Below the pieces are notes generated by a model. The model ran no database searches, had not been told where the DNA came from, and saw only the letters and a program-made list of their open reading frames with translations. The translations under genes were made by a program, and so were the position numbers. 64,000 bases of DNA from Streptomyces sp. HNM0574 (GTDB taxonomy: Bacteria; Actinomycetota; Actinomycetes; Streptomycetales; Streptomycetaceae), in contig NZ_JAASAH010000003.1 in the NCBI RefSeq assembly GCF_012726235.1, positions 434,001-498,000 of the forward strand, given 5' to 3'. Position 1 is the stretch's first letter. Each line of letters starts with the position of its first letter. Below are positions 42,552 through 51,402 of this stretch, piece after piece.

Positions 42552-43463
42552 TCACACCTTCAGGTACTTGCGGAGCGTGAAGAAGGCCGCAACCGCGGGC
42601 ATCAGCACGCCCACCGCCGCTATCAGCGGCAGGACCTTGAGGACCGCGTCCCAGCCGATGAAGTTGATCAGCACGATCTGCTGGGCCAGCCAGCTGTCGA
42701 TGAGGAAGTACTTCGCGCCGACCAGCAGGACGCACGCGAAGCCCGCGCCGATCAGCCCCGCGATGGCGGCCTCCAGGATGAACGGCATCTGGATCTTGAA
42801 GCTGGACGCGCCGACCAGTCGCATGATCCCCGTCTCCCGCCGCCTGCTGAACGCCGACACCCGCACGGTGTTGACGATCAGGAGCAGGGCGACCACCAGC
42901 ATCAGCGCCATCACGCACAGCGCCGCGACGTTCATGCCGTTGAGCAGATTGAACAGGTTCTCCAGCAGACTTCGCTGGTCCTGGACCTCCTGCACGCCCT
43001 GCCTGCCGGAGAACGCCGTCTGCACCACCTGGTACTTGGTCGGGTCCGTCAGCTTGACGCGGTAGGACTCCTGCATCTGGTCCGGGGTGAGCGAGTCCGC
43101 CAGCGGCGAGTCCTTGAACTGCTCCTTGTAGTGCTTGTACGCCTGGTCAGCGGTCTCGTGGTAGACCTTGTCGACCACTTGGAGCTTGTTCAGCTCGGCC
43201 TTGATCTCCTGCTTCTGCTCCGCGGTCACCGCGCCCTTCGCGCAGTTGGGGTCGGAGGCCGCGTCGTTCTTGTTGCAGAGGTAGACCGACACCTGGACCT
43301 TGTCGTACCAGTACCCCTTCATGGTGCTGACCTGTTCCCGTGCCAGCAGCGAGCCGCCCGCCAGGGCGAGCGACAGTGCGACCGAGACGATCACCGCGAA
43401 GGTCATCGTGAGATTGCGGCGGAGACCGACGCTGATCTCCGACAGTACGAACTGGGCGCGCAT
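42552..43463 (-). CDS. ftsX: Cell division protein FtsX
   Basis: The 303-residue membrane protein has one N-terminal helix (about 21-41), a large extracytoplasmic domain (about 45-175) and three further helices, the FtsX layout. FtsX with FtsE forms an ABC-type complex that activates peptidoglycan hydrolases at the septum rather than transporting a substrate. Actinobacterial FtsX interacts with RipC-type hydrolases. AAAGGA precedes the ATG. It follows ftsE after 116 bases. Confidence 0.95.
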   Translation of the reverse strand: MRAQFVLSEISVGLRRNLTMTFAVIVSVALSLALAGGSLLAREQVSTMKGYWYDKVQVSVYLCNKNDAASDPNCAKGAVTAEQKQEIKAELNKLQVVDKVYHETADQAYKHYKEQFKDSPLADSLTPDQMQESYRVKLTDPTKYQVVQTAFSGRQGVQEVQDQRSLLENLFNLLNGMNVAALCVMALMLVVALLLIVNTVRVSAFSRRRETGIMRLVGASSFKIQMPFILEAAIAGLIGAGFACVLLVGAKYFLIDSWLAQQIVLINFIGWDAVLKVLPLIAAVGVLMPAVAAFFTLRKYLKV

Positions 43464-43579
43464 GGCGTCCTTTCAGTGAATTGCCGGCGGTGGCTGCTCA
43501 GGCTGCCCGAGCCGCCCGTGCTGCTGATGTCGTGTCGTGCCGCGTCCTGTCGCGGGCCGTCCTGCGGGCTGACCGGCGG

Positions 43580-44269
43580 TCAGTGCTGGTAGCCGTAGAC
43601 GCCGCGCGACTGGTCACGGACGAGCCTTCCGCCTTCGAGCTCGATGACGCGCTTGCGCATCTGGTCCACGATCTGCTGGTCGTGCGTGGCCATCACGACC
43701 GTGGTCCCGGTGCGGTTGATGCGGTCCAGAAGCTTCATGATGCCGACGGAGGTCTGCGGGTCGAGGTTGCCCGTCGGCTCGTCCGCGATCAGCAGCATGG
43801 GGCGGTTCGCGAAGGCGCGGGCGATCGCCACGCGCTGCTGCTCACCACCGGACAGCTCGCCCGGCATCCGGTCCTCCTTGCCGCCCAGACCCACCAGGTC
43901 GAGCACCTCGGGAACCGTCTTGCGGATCTGGCCGCGGGACTTGCCGATGACCTCCAGCGCGAACGCGACGTTCTCACCGACCGTCTTGTTGGCCAGCAGC
44001 CTGAAGTCCTGGAAGACGGTGCCCAGCTGGCGCCGCATCTGCGGCACCTTCCAGTTGGACAGCCGCGCCAAGTCCTTGCCGAGCACGTGCACCTGGCCGT
44101 GGCTGGCGCGTTCCTCACGGAGGATCAGCCGCAGGAAAGTGGACTTGCCGGAACCTGAGGACCCCACCATGAACACGAACTCGCCGCGGTCGATCTCCAG
44201 CGAGACGTCGCGCAGGGCGGGCCGGTTCTGCTTCGGGTAAGTCTTCGAGACGTTGTCGAATCGGATCAC
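43580..44269 (-). CDS. ftsE: Cell division ATPase FtsE
   Basis: The 229-residue ATPase has Walker [10 protein letters not shown] (about 37-45), Q-loop VFQDFRLL, signature LSGGEQQR, Walker [13 protein letters not shown] and the H-loop MATHDQQI. The start is a GTG. It partners FtsX; ATP hydrolysis gates septal hydrolases. It is the first gene of the ftsE-ftsX-S41-smpB-ssrA run. Confidence 0.95.
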   Translation of the reverse strand: MIRFDNVSKTYPKQNRPALRDVSLEIDRGEFVFMVGSSGSGKSTFLRLILREERASHGQVHVLGKDLARLSNWKVPQMRRQLGTVFQDFRLLANKTVGENVAFALEVIGKSRGQIRKTVPEVLDLVGLGGKEDRMPGELSGGEQQRVAIARAFANRPMLLIADEPTGNLDPQTSVGIMKLLDRINRTGTTVVMATHDQQIVDQMRKRVIELEGGRLVRDQSRGVYGYQH

Positions 44270-44651
44270 GGGTACACCACGTCGACCTGGGTAGGGGCAG
44301 CGGGAGCCGCCGTACGGCCCCCCGTCGGTGCAGCGACCTTACGCGAAGCGGTGTGCGGCTCGCAGTGAGCGTGGGGCCTTGGTGCGTTTCTTCACGGCAC
44401 GGATCACCGCGCTTCCCGTGTTTCCGCGTGAGCTACCGCAATTGCACCGCATTCGCCGCCATTCCCCCGCCGTCCGCGGCCTCTTCGTTCGCCCGTCACG
44501 GCTGCCGACTCCCGCCGACGCGCGCCCGCGCGCTCCGGACCGTTCCGGGTGCGCTCTGCACCGGACGCGCGGAGCTGGCACAGTGGAGGGCAGCACCGTA
44601 GGGGAACGAATCACTCACGGGTGGCGTTGGCACAGCTGAGGAGGAGATCGC
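44270..44651. other. Divergent promoter region upstream of ftsE
   Basis: These 382 bases contain no supported gene. They must hold the promoter of the ftsE run on the minus strand and of the small protein gene on the plus strand, but I see no clear consensus boxes, and no repeat stands out. Confidence 0.4.
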
Positions 44652-44855
44652 ATGACATGCGACCGGCTGGTGTGCGCCAACTGCGCGGGCCCCGTCAGCG
44701 AGGGACGCTGCCACGTGTGCCGCGCGCACCGTGAACGGATGCAGCGCGAGACCCCGTTCGCGCACCTCACCCCCAGCGCGCTGCTCGCCCTGTTCGTGGC
44801 CCTGATGGCGCTGGCCGCCGTCGCGCTGCTGGCCGAGCGCGTGGCCACCGCGTAG
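44652..44855 (+). CDS. Small CxxC membrane protein
   Basis: The 67-residue protein has two CxxC pairs (CANC and CHVC, residues 8-22), a charged linker and one C-terminal transmembrane helix (LLALFVALMALAAVALL). It looks like a zinc-ribbon tethered to the membrane. GAGGAG lies before the ATG. It is followed by a bidirectional terminator. I do not know its function. Confidence 0.75.
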   Translation: MTCDRLVCANCAGPVSEGRCHVCRAHRERMQRETPFAHLTPSALLALFVALMALAAVALLAERVATA

Positions 44856-44904
44856 GCGCGTACGCACCGTCCGTGAGCGCCGGGTGCGCGCACCGCAGAG
44901 ACGA

Positions 44905-44941
44905 CGAAGGGCCCGGAACCGTGCAGGTTCCGGGCCCTTCG
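44905..44941. terminator. Bidirectional terminator between convergent genes
   Basis: CGAAGGGCCCGGAACC at 44905-44920 pairs perfectly over 16 bp with 44926-44941 (five-base loop), between the small membrane protein and the LAETG protein. Confidence 0.85.
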
Positions 44942-44984
44942 CTCGCGGCTGTGCGCCGCTGGTACTTCAGCTGTGAGCCGTGGC

Positions 44985-45875
44985 TCAGGCAGCCGCGCCA
45001 CCCGCGCGACGGGAGACCAGGCGCGGCATCAGGCGGAAGCCGACACCGCCCGCGATCATCGTCGCGGCACCGATCAGCAGGAAGCTGGTCTCGGCGGAAC
45101 CGGTCTCGGCCAGCTCCTCCTTCGGCGCCTCGGGCTGCGAGGGCTGCTGGACCGGCTCGCTGCCGCCACTGTCCGGAGCGGCGCCGCCGTCCTCGCAGTT
45201 GACGTCGGTGTTGTCGACGTCGCAGTCGTCGCCGCCACCGGTGCCGCCGGTGTTGGCGGGCTGCTCGCCGCCGTCCTCGCCACCGGTCGGGTCGCCGCTC
45301 ACGGTGCCCTCGGTGTCGCCGCCGGTGCCCTCGGAGGAGCCGCCGTCGGAGCCCTCGGACGAACCGCCGTCGGTGCCCTCGCTGGAGCCGCCGTCGGAGC
45401 CCTCGGAGGAACCGCCGTCGGAGCCCTCGATCACGCCGCCGTCGGAGGAACCGCCGTCGGAGCCCTCGATGACACCGCCGTCGGAGGAGCCACCGTCGGA
45501 GCCCTCGATGACACCGCCGTCGGAGGAACCGCCGTCGGAGCCCTCGATCACGCCGCCGTCGGAGGAACCGCCGTCGGAGCCCTCGGAGGAGCCCTCGTCG
45601 TCGCCGCCGCTGCTGCCCTGGATCAGACCGAGGATCGCGCCCTCGTCGTCCTCGCCGCCGTCGTCGCCACCGCTGTTGCCCGCGATGACACCGGCGACCG
45701 AGCCCTCGTCGTCCTTGGCGTCGACGCCCTCGTTCTGGGTGACCTCCTGGTCACCGCTGTTGCCGCTCAGGCCGGCGGCCTGGGCTGCGCCCGCCGCGGT
45801 GAGCGAAGCGCCTGCGGCGAACACCGCACCGGCAGCAATCCGCGCAACCCGCAGCCGCGTCTTCGAATTGGTCAT
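44985..45875 (-). CDS. Repeat-rich cell-wall-anchored LAETG protein
   Basis: The 296-residue protein has a signal peptide (about 1-36, ending AAQA), a low-complexity middle rich in Ser, Gly, Asp and Glu, and a C-terminal sorting signal: LAETG (255-259), a hydrophobic helix and an Arg-rich tail. LAxTG is the motif of class E sortases, which attach chaplins in Streptomyces. The middle has four 13-residue repeats of the type EGSDGGSSDGGVI plus partial ones. It is probably a surface stalk or spacer; no ligand-binding domain is visible. Confidence 0.85.
   Translation of the reverse strand: MTNSKTRLRVARIAAGAVFAAGASLTAAGAAQAAGLSGNSGDQEVTQNEGVDAKDDEGSVAGVIAGNSGGDDGGEDDEGAILGLIQGSSGGDDEGSSEGSDGGSSDGGVIEGSDGGSSDGGVIEGSDGGSSDGGVIEGSDGGSSDGGVIEGSDGGSSEGSDGGSSEGTDGGSSEGSDGGSSEGTGGDTEGTVSGDPTGGEDGGEQPANTGGTGGGDDCDVDNTDVNCEDGGAAPDSGGSEPVQQPSQPEAPKEELAETGSAETSFLLIGAATMIAGGVGFRLMPRLVSRRAGGAAA
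45421..45576. repeat. Four tandem 39-bp units in the LAETG gene
   Basis: Units start at 45421, 45460, 45499 and 45538. Units 1 and 4 are identical; units 2 and 3 differ at two to four silent or near-silent positions. Degenerate copies continue on both sides. Such in-frame repeats can expand or shrink by recombination. Confidence 0.9.
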
Positions 45876-46202
45876 GTGCCAACTACCCCCAGTAGCTGTA
45901 CTTGTCAAAGGTGCAGCCGTGCTCCGGGGGCCACGGAAGATCATGAAGAGATCCGGACGCATCCCGTCCGTTCACACCCCCCGCATGCTCACCGGATACA
46001 GGCATGCCGAGCGAACAGCTTTCCCACTTTTCACATCGCAGTCAAGCGCGTACCGAACGAATTGCCTGCGGGGCCGGGCCAGTTCACCGGATGCGACAGG
46101 AATCACGCACTCCGAAGCCCCCCGAAGCCACGGCGAAGCCCGCGCCATCCCGTCGAGAACGGGGTGACGCGGGCCACGTGAGTCGCCGGAGAGGAAGCCC
46201 GA
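45876..46202. other. Gene-free stretch upstream of the LAETG gene
   Basis: On the minus strand TTGACA (45908-45903) lies 17 bases before TAGTTG, close to the start at 45875, so a promoter giving a leaderless or very short leader is possible; a GGGGG 11 bases before the ATG could instead be a ribosome-binding site. The rest, up to the prfB stop, shows nothing definite. Confidence 0.35.
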
Positions 46203-47321
46203 CTATGCGGCGGCTTCCTGTTCCTGCTGCTTCCGCCAGCGGATTCCCGCTTCGAGAAATCCGTCGATGTCGCCGTCGAGCACGCTCTGCGGATTACCGA
46301 CCTCGTGCTCCGTCCGCAGGTCCTTGACCATCTGGTACGGGTGCAGGACGTAGGAACGCATCTGGCTGCCCCAGGAGTTGCCGCCGTCCGTCTTCAGCGC
46401 GTCCATCTTCGCCTGCTCCTCCTGGCGGCGGTGCGCCAGGAGCCGGGCCTGCATGACGCGCATGGCCGCGGCGCGGTTCTGGATCTGCGACTTCTCGTTC
46501 TGGCAGGAGACGACGATGCCGGTGGGCAGGTGCGTCATGCGGACCGCGGAGTCGGTGGTGTTGACCGACTGGCCGCCGGGCCCGGAGGAGCGGAAGACGT
46601 CGATCCGCAGCTCGTTCTCGGGGATGTCGATGTGGTCGACCTGCTCCACGACGGGCAGCACCTCGACGCCCGCGAAGGACGTCTGGCGGCGGCCCTGGTT
46701 GTCGAACGGGGAGATCCGCACCATCCGGTGCGTGCCCTGCTCCACCGAGAGCGTGCCGTAGGCGTAGTCGGCCTTCACCGTGAAGGTCGCGGACTTGATG
46801 CCCGCCTCCTCCGCGTAGCTGATGTCGAAGACCTCGGTCGGGTAGCCGCGCCGCTCCGCCCAGCGCAGGTACATGCGCATCAGCTGCTCGGCGAAGTCCG
46901 CCGCGTCGACCCCGCCGGCCTCGGCGCGGACGCTGACGACGGCCTCACGCGGGTCGTACTGACCGGAGAGCAGGGTGCGCACCTCCAGCTCGTCGACCGC
47001 CTTGCGCACGGACTTCAGCTCGCCCTCGGCCTCGGTGCGCGCGTCCGCGTCGTCCTCCGAGTCGGCGAGCTCGAAGAGCACCCCGACGTCGTCGATGCGG
47101 GAGCGGAGCTCCTCGGTCTTGCGCAGCTGGCCCTGCAGGGAGGAGAGACGGCTGGTCACCCGCTGGGCGTTGTCCACGTCGTCCCACAGGTCGGGGGCCG
47201 CCGCCTGCTCCTCGAGCGCGGCGATATCGGCCCTCATTTTGTCCAGGTCGAGGACTGCCTCGATCGACTCCATGGTGGAGGAGAGGGACTTGAGCTCTTC
47301 GGATACATCGACGACTGCCAC
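46203..47321 (-). CDS. prfB: Peptide chain release factor 2
   Basis: The 372-residue factor recognises UGA and UAA. The peptidyl-hydrolysis motif GGQ is at 249-251 ([15 protein letters not shown]) and the codon-reading SPF tripeptide at 204-206. The frame is open from a GTG start, so the programmed frameshift of E. coli prfB is absent. An in-frame TAG five codons upstream limits the start. AGGGTGG precedes it at short spacing. Confidence 0.96.
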   Translation of the reverse strand: MAVVDVSEELKSLSSTMESIEAVLDLDKMRADIAALEEQAAAPDLWDDVDNAQRVTSRLSSLQGQLRKTEELRSRIDDVGVLFELADSEDDADARTEAEGELKSVRKAVDELEVRTLLSGQYDPREAVVSVRAEAGGVDAADFAEQLMRMYLRWAERRGYPTEVFDISYAEEAGIKSATFTVKADYAYGTLSVEQGTHRMVRISPFDNQGRRQTSFAGVEVLPVVEQVDHIDIPENELRIDVFRSSGPGGQSVNTTDSAVRMTHLPTGIVVSCQNEKSQIQNRAAAMRVMQARLLAHRRQEEQAKMDALKTDGGNSWGSQMRSYVLHPYQMVKDLRTEHEVGNPQSVLDGDIDGFLEAGIRWRKQQEQEAAA

Positions 47322-47404
47322 CTCTCCACCCTAACGGCTGGCGGCAGCGTGCCGACCAGCCCCGGGGCCCCCGCCGTCCGGGGCCCCGGTGGGTGACGGT
47401 GCCG

Positions 47405-48808
47405 TCACCGCTGGTCGAGCGGTACCTGCCCGGGGGCCGCCTGCCCCTCGTCGCCCTGGTACTCGTCGGGCTGTTCGACCGCGGGCGCGGGCCGGGTGGT
47501 GGTGTCGTCCTCGCCGGCCGAGGCCGCCAGCCAGCCGCCGACCCCGGCCGCCGTGGCGACCGTCGCGGCCAGCGCCGTCAGCTTCAGCCGCCGCTTCCGC
47601 AGCGCGGCGGCCGCGGCCCGGCTCCTGGCCGAGCCCGCGCGGGGCTCCCCCGGCGTACGGGGCGTGCGCGCGGTGCCGTGGGCGCCGCCCGCGAGCTCCT
47701 CGGCGCCGGGTACGCGCATGCTCGTGTGGGTGTCCCGGTTGGAGTCCGGCCGGGAGACGCGCTGCACCAGCGGCACCGCGCCCCCGGCCCCGGCACGCGC
47801 CTGGCCGCCGGAGCCACCCGCGCCCCCGGGGACCGCGTGCCCGGCGCCCGCGTACGTCCCGGCGCCCGAGCGGGTGCCCGCTTCCGGGTGGCCCGGCGCG
47901 GAGGCGGCCGCCTCGTCCGGCCAGTCGTCGGCGTGGTCGGGGTACTCGTCCTCCGGCTGCTCGTCGATGTCCAGCGGCGGGTAGCCCTCCAGGGCCGGGA
48001 CGAGCTCGCGCAGCCGTCCGGCGAGCTCCGCCGCGCGCAGCCGGGAGGCGGGGGCCTTGGCCAGGCACTGGTGGATCAGCTGCCACAGCTCGTCGGGGAC
48101 GCCGGGCAGCGGGGCGACGGTCTCCGTGACGTGCCGCCTGAGCACCGCGCCGGGGTGGCCGCCGCCGAACGGCGTGAATCCGGCGAGAAGTTCGTACAGC
48201 ACCGTGGCCAGCGCGTAGATGTCGACCGAGGCGCGCGGCGGGAGGCCCTCGACGATCTCGGGGGCCAGGTAGTCGGGGGTGCCGATGATCGAGGTCGCGC
48301 GGGTGCGGCGCGGGGAATCGATCAGCTTGGCGATGCCGAAGTCCGTGAGCAGCGCGGGCGGCGCCCCGCCAGGCCCGGCCGGGGCGAGCGCGTCCAGCAG
48401 GACGTTCTCCGGCTTCACGTCGCGGTGGACGATGCCGGCCGCGTGGGCGGCCGCGAGCGCGTCGGCGACGTCGGCGGCGACCGCGACGGCGGCCTGCGGC
48501 GCGAGGCGGCGCTCGTGCTCCAGGCGGGTGCGCAGGTCGGTGCCCCGGACGAGCTCCATCACCAGCGCGAGGTCGTTGCCGTCGACGACGAGATCGCGGA
48601 CGCCGACGACGCGGGGGTGGTCGAGGGAGAGCAGCGCGCTGCGCTCCCTGACGAACCGCTCGACGAGCTCCTGGTCGGAGGCGAGGTCCTCGCGCAGCAT
48701 CTTGACGGCGACCGGCCCGTCGGGGCCCTCGCCCAGCCACACCGTGCCGGCGCTGCCACGTCCCAGGATCTGGTGAGCGGTGTAGCGACTGCCGATCTTC
48801 CGTGCCAT
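47405..48808 (-). CDS. pkaB: Membrane serine/threonine protein kinase
   Basis: The 467-residue protein has a Hanks-type kinase domain (about 8-265): glycine loop GRGSAGTVW, lysine K36, HRDVKPEN at 128 and DFG at 156. A Pro/Ala/Gly-rich juxtamembrane region follows, with one transmembrane helix near residue 415 (LTALAATVATAAGVGGWLAAS) and a short extracellular tail. There are no PASTA repeats. Position next to a second kinase matches pkaB/pkaA of S. coelicolor. It probably phosphorylates cytoplasmic targets in response to an unknown envelope cue. Confidence 0.85.
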   Translation of the reverse strand: MARKIGSRYTAHQILGRGSAGTVWLGEGPDGPVAVKMLREDLASDQELVERFVRERSALLSLDHPRVVGVRDLVVDGNDLALVMELVRGTDLRTRLEHERRLAPQAAVAVAADVADALAAAHAAGIVHRDVKPENVLLDALAPAGPGGAPPALLTDFGIAKLIDSPRRTRATSIIGTPDYLAPEIVEGLPPRASVDIYALATVLYELLAGFTPFGGGHPGAVLRRHVTETVAPLPGVPDELWQLIHQCLAKAPASRLRAAELAGRLRELVPALEGYPPLDIDEQPEDEYPDHADDWPDEAAASAPGHPEAGTRSGAGTYAGAGHAVPGGAGGSGGQARAGAGGAVPLVQRVSRPDSNRDTHTSMRVPGAEELAGGAHGTARTPRTPGEPRAGSARSRAAAAALRKRRLKLTALAATVATAAGVGGWLAASAGEDDTTTRPAPAVEQPDEYQGDEGQAAPGQVPLDQR

Positions 48809-48920
48809 AGCGACAAAGCTACTGGGCGAGTGGGGTGTTGAGAGCCCCGGATGCCGCGAAGAATCACTTCTGTGGGGGAAATCCGTCCGCGGAAGTCGAT
48901 AAATCTCTGATCTCACGGCA

Positions 48921-48966
48921 GAAGCGCGCGGGAACATCCCGTACGGGATCTTCTCGCGCGCTTCTG
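48921..48966 (-). terminator. Stem-loop terminator after pkaA
   Basis: AGAAGCGCGCG at 48921-48931 pairs with 48956-48966, and the inside folds further through the palindrome ATCCCGTACGGGAT (48937-48950). It lies about 30 bases past the pkaA stop on the minus strand and separates pkaA from pkaB. Confidence 0.75.
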
Positions 48967-48996
48967 TACGCGTGACGCCGTTATGCCGTCGTGACG

Positions 48997-50760
48997 TTAT
49001 GCGGTGCTGTTGGTGAAGTCCTGGATCTTGCCGAAGAAGTCCTGGACCGACTCCCAGAAACTCTTGCCCTGCGCCCACCACTCGGGAACCGGCGTGAAGT
49101 TCCAGACGAGCACCGCGATGACGACCAGCACCAGGATCATGAAGAGGCAGCCCTTGAGGCAGCCGAGTCCCGGAATGTGCATCGGGTTCGCGCTGCGGCG
49201 GCGCGGCTCGCGCTCGCGCCGCGGCTCACGGGAGCGCGGCGGCTCCGGCTCGTACCGCTGCGGCGGCGGCTGCGCGGGGCGGCGCTGCTGGCGCTGGGGC
49301 GGCCGCTGGGGCTGCCGGCCGTAGTCCTGCTCGTACGGCTGCGCGTACTGCTGGCCGTAGCCGGACGGGGGCGGCGGCTGCGGGGCGCGCTGGGGGCGGC
49401 GGCGCAGCGGGTCCAGGCTCGGGTCGAGCGGCTGCACCTGGGTGGGCTCGTTGCGGTCGCGGGCCGCGCGCATCTGGTCCCCCCACGGGTGCGGCCCCTC
49501 GGGCTGCCCCTGCGGTGGCGGGCCCGGCGGCGGGCCGCCCGGCACCGGGGGCATGACCTGGGTGGGGTCGCCGGCCGAAGTGCCCTGGCCCTCCTGCGCG
49601 TTGGCCGCGGTGTGCTGGTCCTGCCCGTACGGGTCGTGGCCGTCCTGGCCCTGACCGGGGTCTCCCGGTCCGCTGTTTCCTGGGCCGCCGTGGCCCGGCG
49701 TCTGTGGCATGACGCTGGTCGCCCCTTCCGGGTCGTACGTGGCCTGCCCCTGGCCCGGGGGGTTGTGGGGCAGCGCCTGTGTCGGGTCGGCGTCGCTGCT
49801 GCCCGCTGCGGCCGCCGCCATGCCTGTTCCGGGGACGGTCGCCGGTGACGGGTCGGGCGCGAGCAGCGCCGCGACGCCCAGTGCGGCCGTGGCCTGCTCG
49901 GGAGTGGCGCTCGCGCCGACGCCGGAGGCGACGGTGCGCAGCGAGCGCGCGAGGTTCTCGGCGCTCGGGCGCTCCTCGGGGTTCTTGCGCAGGCAGCGCT
50001 CCAGCACCGTCCACAGCGGCTCGGGAATCCCCGGGGGCCGCTGCGGTTCCTCGCTGAGGTGCCGCTGGAGCACCTCCAGCGCGGTGCCGCCGCTGAACGG
50101 GGGGCGTCCGGTGAGGAGTTCGTAGAGCAGGACGCCCGCGCCGTAGATGTCCACGGCGGAGGTCTGCGGCCGGCCCTCGGCCGACTCGGGGGCCACGTAG
50201 GCGGGGGTGCCGACGAACTCGTGCGCGCGGGTCAGGCCCGGGGAGTCGGCGAGGCGGGCGATGCCGAAGTCGGTGAGCATCGGCCGCATGCCCTCCTCCT
50301 CGCTCTCGGCGAGGAGGACGTTGGCCGGCTTGAGGTCCCGGTGGACGACGCCGTCCGCGTGGCTGGCCGCGAGCGCGTCCGCGACCTGGGCGACCACGAG
50401 CGCGGCGCCGACCGGCGAGAAGGGGCCGTTGTCCCGCAGGTAGTGGTGCAGGTCGGGACCGTCGACGAGGTCCATCACCAGGGCGAGCATGTCGCCCTCG
50501 ACCACCAGGTCGCGGGTCCGGACGATGTTGTGGTGGGTCAGTCTGAGGAGCACGGAGCGCTCCCGGAGGAAGCGCATGACGACGTCGGCGTCGTTCGCCA
50601 GCTCCTCCTTGAGGACCTTGATCGCGACGGCCTCGCCCGGCTGACCGGCCACCGACGCCTCGGCGCCCGCCGTCTCCCGCTGGCTCGCCCGCCAGACGGT
50701 GCCCGTGGCGCCGCGGCCGAGCGGTTCCTCGAGCAGGTACTTGCTGCCTACCGGCCGCAC
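48997..50760 (-). CDS. pkaA: Membrane serine/threonine protein kinase
   Basis: The 587-residue protein has a kinase domain (about 8-275) with GRGATGTVW, catalytic lysine K48, HRDLKPAN at 140 and DFG at 164; a 15-residue insertion lies before the lysine. Residues 290-530 are Pro/Gln/Gly-rich and contain three DPTQ/EPTQ-type threonine motifs (DPTQALP, DPTQVMP, EPTQVQP) that look like phosphothreonine sites. One transmembrane helix near residue 545 (FMILVLVVIAVLVW) precedes an extracellular tail. The GTG start has GGGAG eight bases upstream. It is divergent from the FHA-domain protein. Confidence 0.87.
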   Translation of the reverse strand: MRPVGSKYLLEEPLGRGATGTVWRASQRETAGAEASVAGQPGEAVAIKVLKEELANDADVVMRFLRERSVLLRLTHHNIVRTRDLVVEGDMLALVMDLVDGPDLHHYLRDNGPFSPVGAALVVAQVADALAASHADGVVHRDLKPANVLLAESEEEGMRPMLTDFGIARLADSPGLTRAHEFVGTPAYVAPESAEGRPQTSAVDIYGAGVLLYELLTGRPPFSGGTALEVLQRHLSEEPQRPPGIPEPLWTVLERCLRKNPEERPSAENLARSLRTVASGVGASATPEQATAALGVAALLAPDPSPATVPGTGMAAAAAGSSDADPTQALPHNPPGQGQATYDPEGATSVMPQTPGHGGPGNSGPGDPGQGQDGHDPYGQDQHTAANAQEGQGTSAGDPTQVMPPVPGGPPPGPPPQGQPEGPHPWGDQMRAARDRNEPTQVQPLDPSLDPLRRRPQRAPQPPPPSGYGQQYAQPYEQDYGRQPQRPPQRQQRRPAQPPPQRYEPEPPRSREPRREREPRRRSANPMHIPGLGCLKGCLFMILVLVVIAVLVWNFTPVPEWWAQGKSFWESVQDFFGKIQDFTNSTA

Positions 50761-51402
50761 GTCATGCGCTCCCTGGTGTGTCGTACTGCAATCCCGCACA
50801 CAATAGTGCCGCCTCCCGGCCGGTTGCCCGGCCCGCGAACGGGCCCCGGGACGCTCCGGAGGTTCCGGGGGCGTTCCGGGTGAGACGCGTCGCCCGGTCC
50901 GGACGGTTGCGCCCCGCGCGCGGCCGGAACAGCGTTCCCGGTCAGAGCCGGTCCCGCTGCGGGCAGTGTCCGATCCCTTCCCGTGCGGAGCCGTCCGGAT
51001 GCGGCCGGGACGGCGTCCGCCGGGGCCCTGGTGCGATATCCGCCACGTGGTGCGGGGCGCGGCGTACGGCCCGGCGACCGGTTCCGACCGGAGGTGACCG
51101 GTTCGGTACGCGGGTCCGGGGCGGTCCGGCCCGGCCGTGGCCCGTTGTCGCCGTGGTGCGCCGTGGTCCGCCCCGGAGCGGGTACGGAAACGGTCGGCAG
51201 GCGGTCCGACCTGGAAGTCTTGCGCTCCGAGGCGGCCAATCAAGATCATTGAGCGCCCTGGACGGGGCAGGATGTCGGCGTCGGGTGCGAGGATGCACCC
51301 GGCATCAAGAGCAGTGCGGGTGAGTGCGTACCGGACGCACGGGCGTGACGAGGGGCGGGCTGCCTCACCGGTGCACTGCGCGGAGGGGACCGGGAGGGAC
51401 CG
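50761..51402. other. Divergent promoter region between pkaA and the FHA gene
   Basis: This 642-base stretch is the longest gene-free piece of the window. It must hold promoters for pkaA (left) and the FHA gene (right). The AT-richest patch is around 51235-51250 (CAATCAAGATCATTGA), a possible -10 area, but I cannot define a -35. I see no conserved RNA structure or small gene. Confidence 0.4.

Noticed and set aside
46203..47321. Programmed frameshift in prfB
   Set aside because: The frame is open from the GTG start to the end with no internal TGA, so no frameshift is needed.
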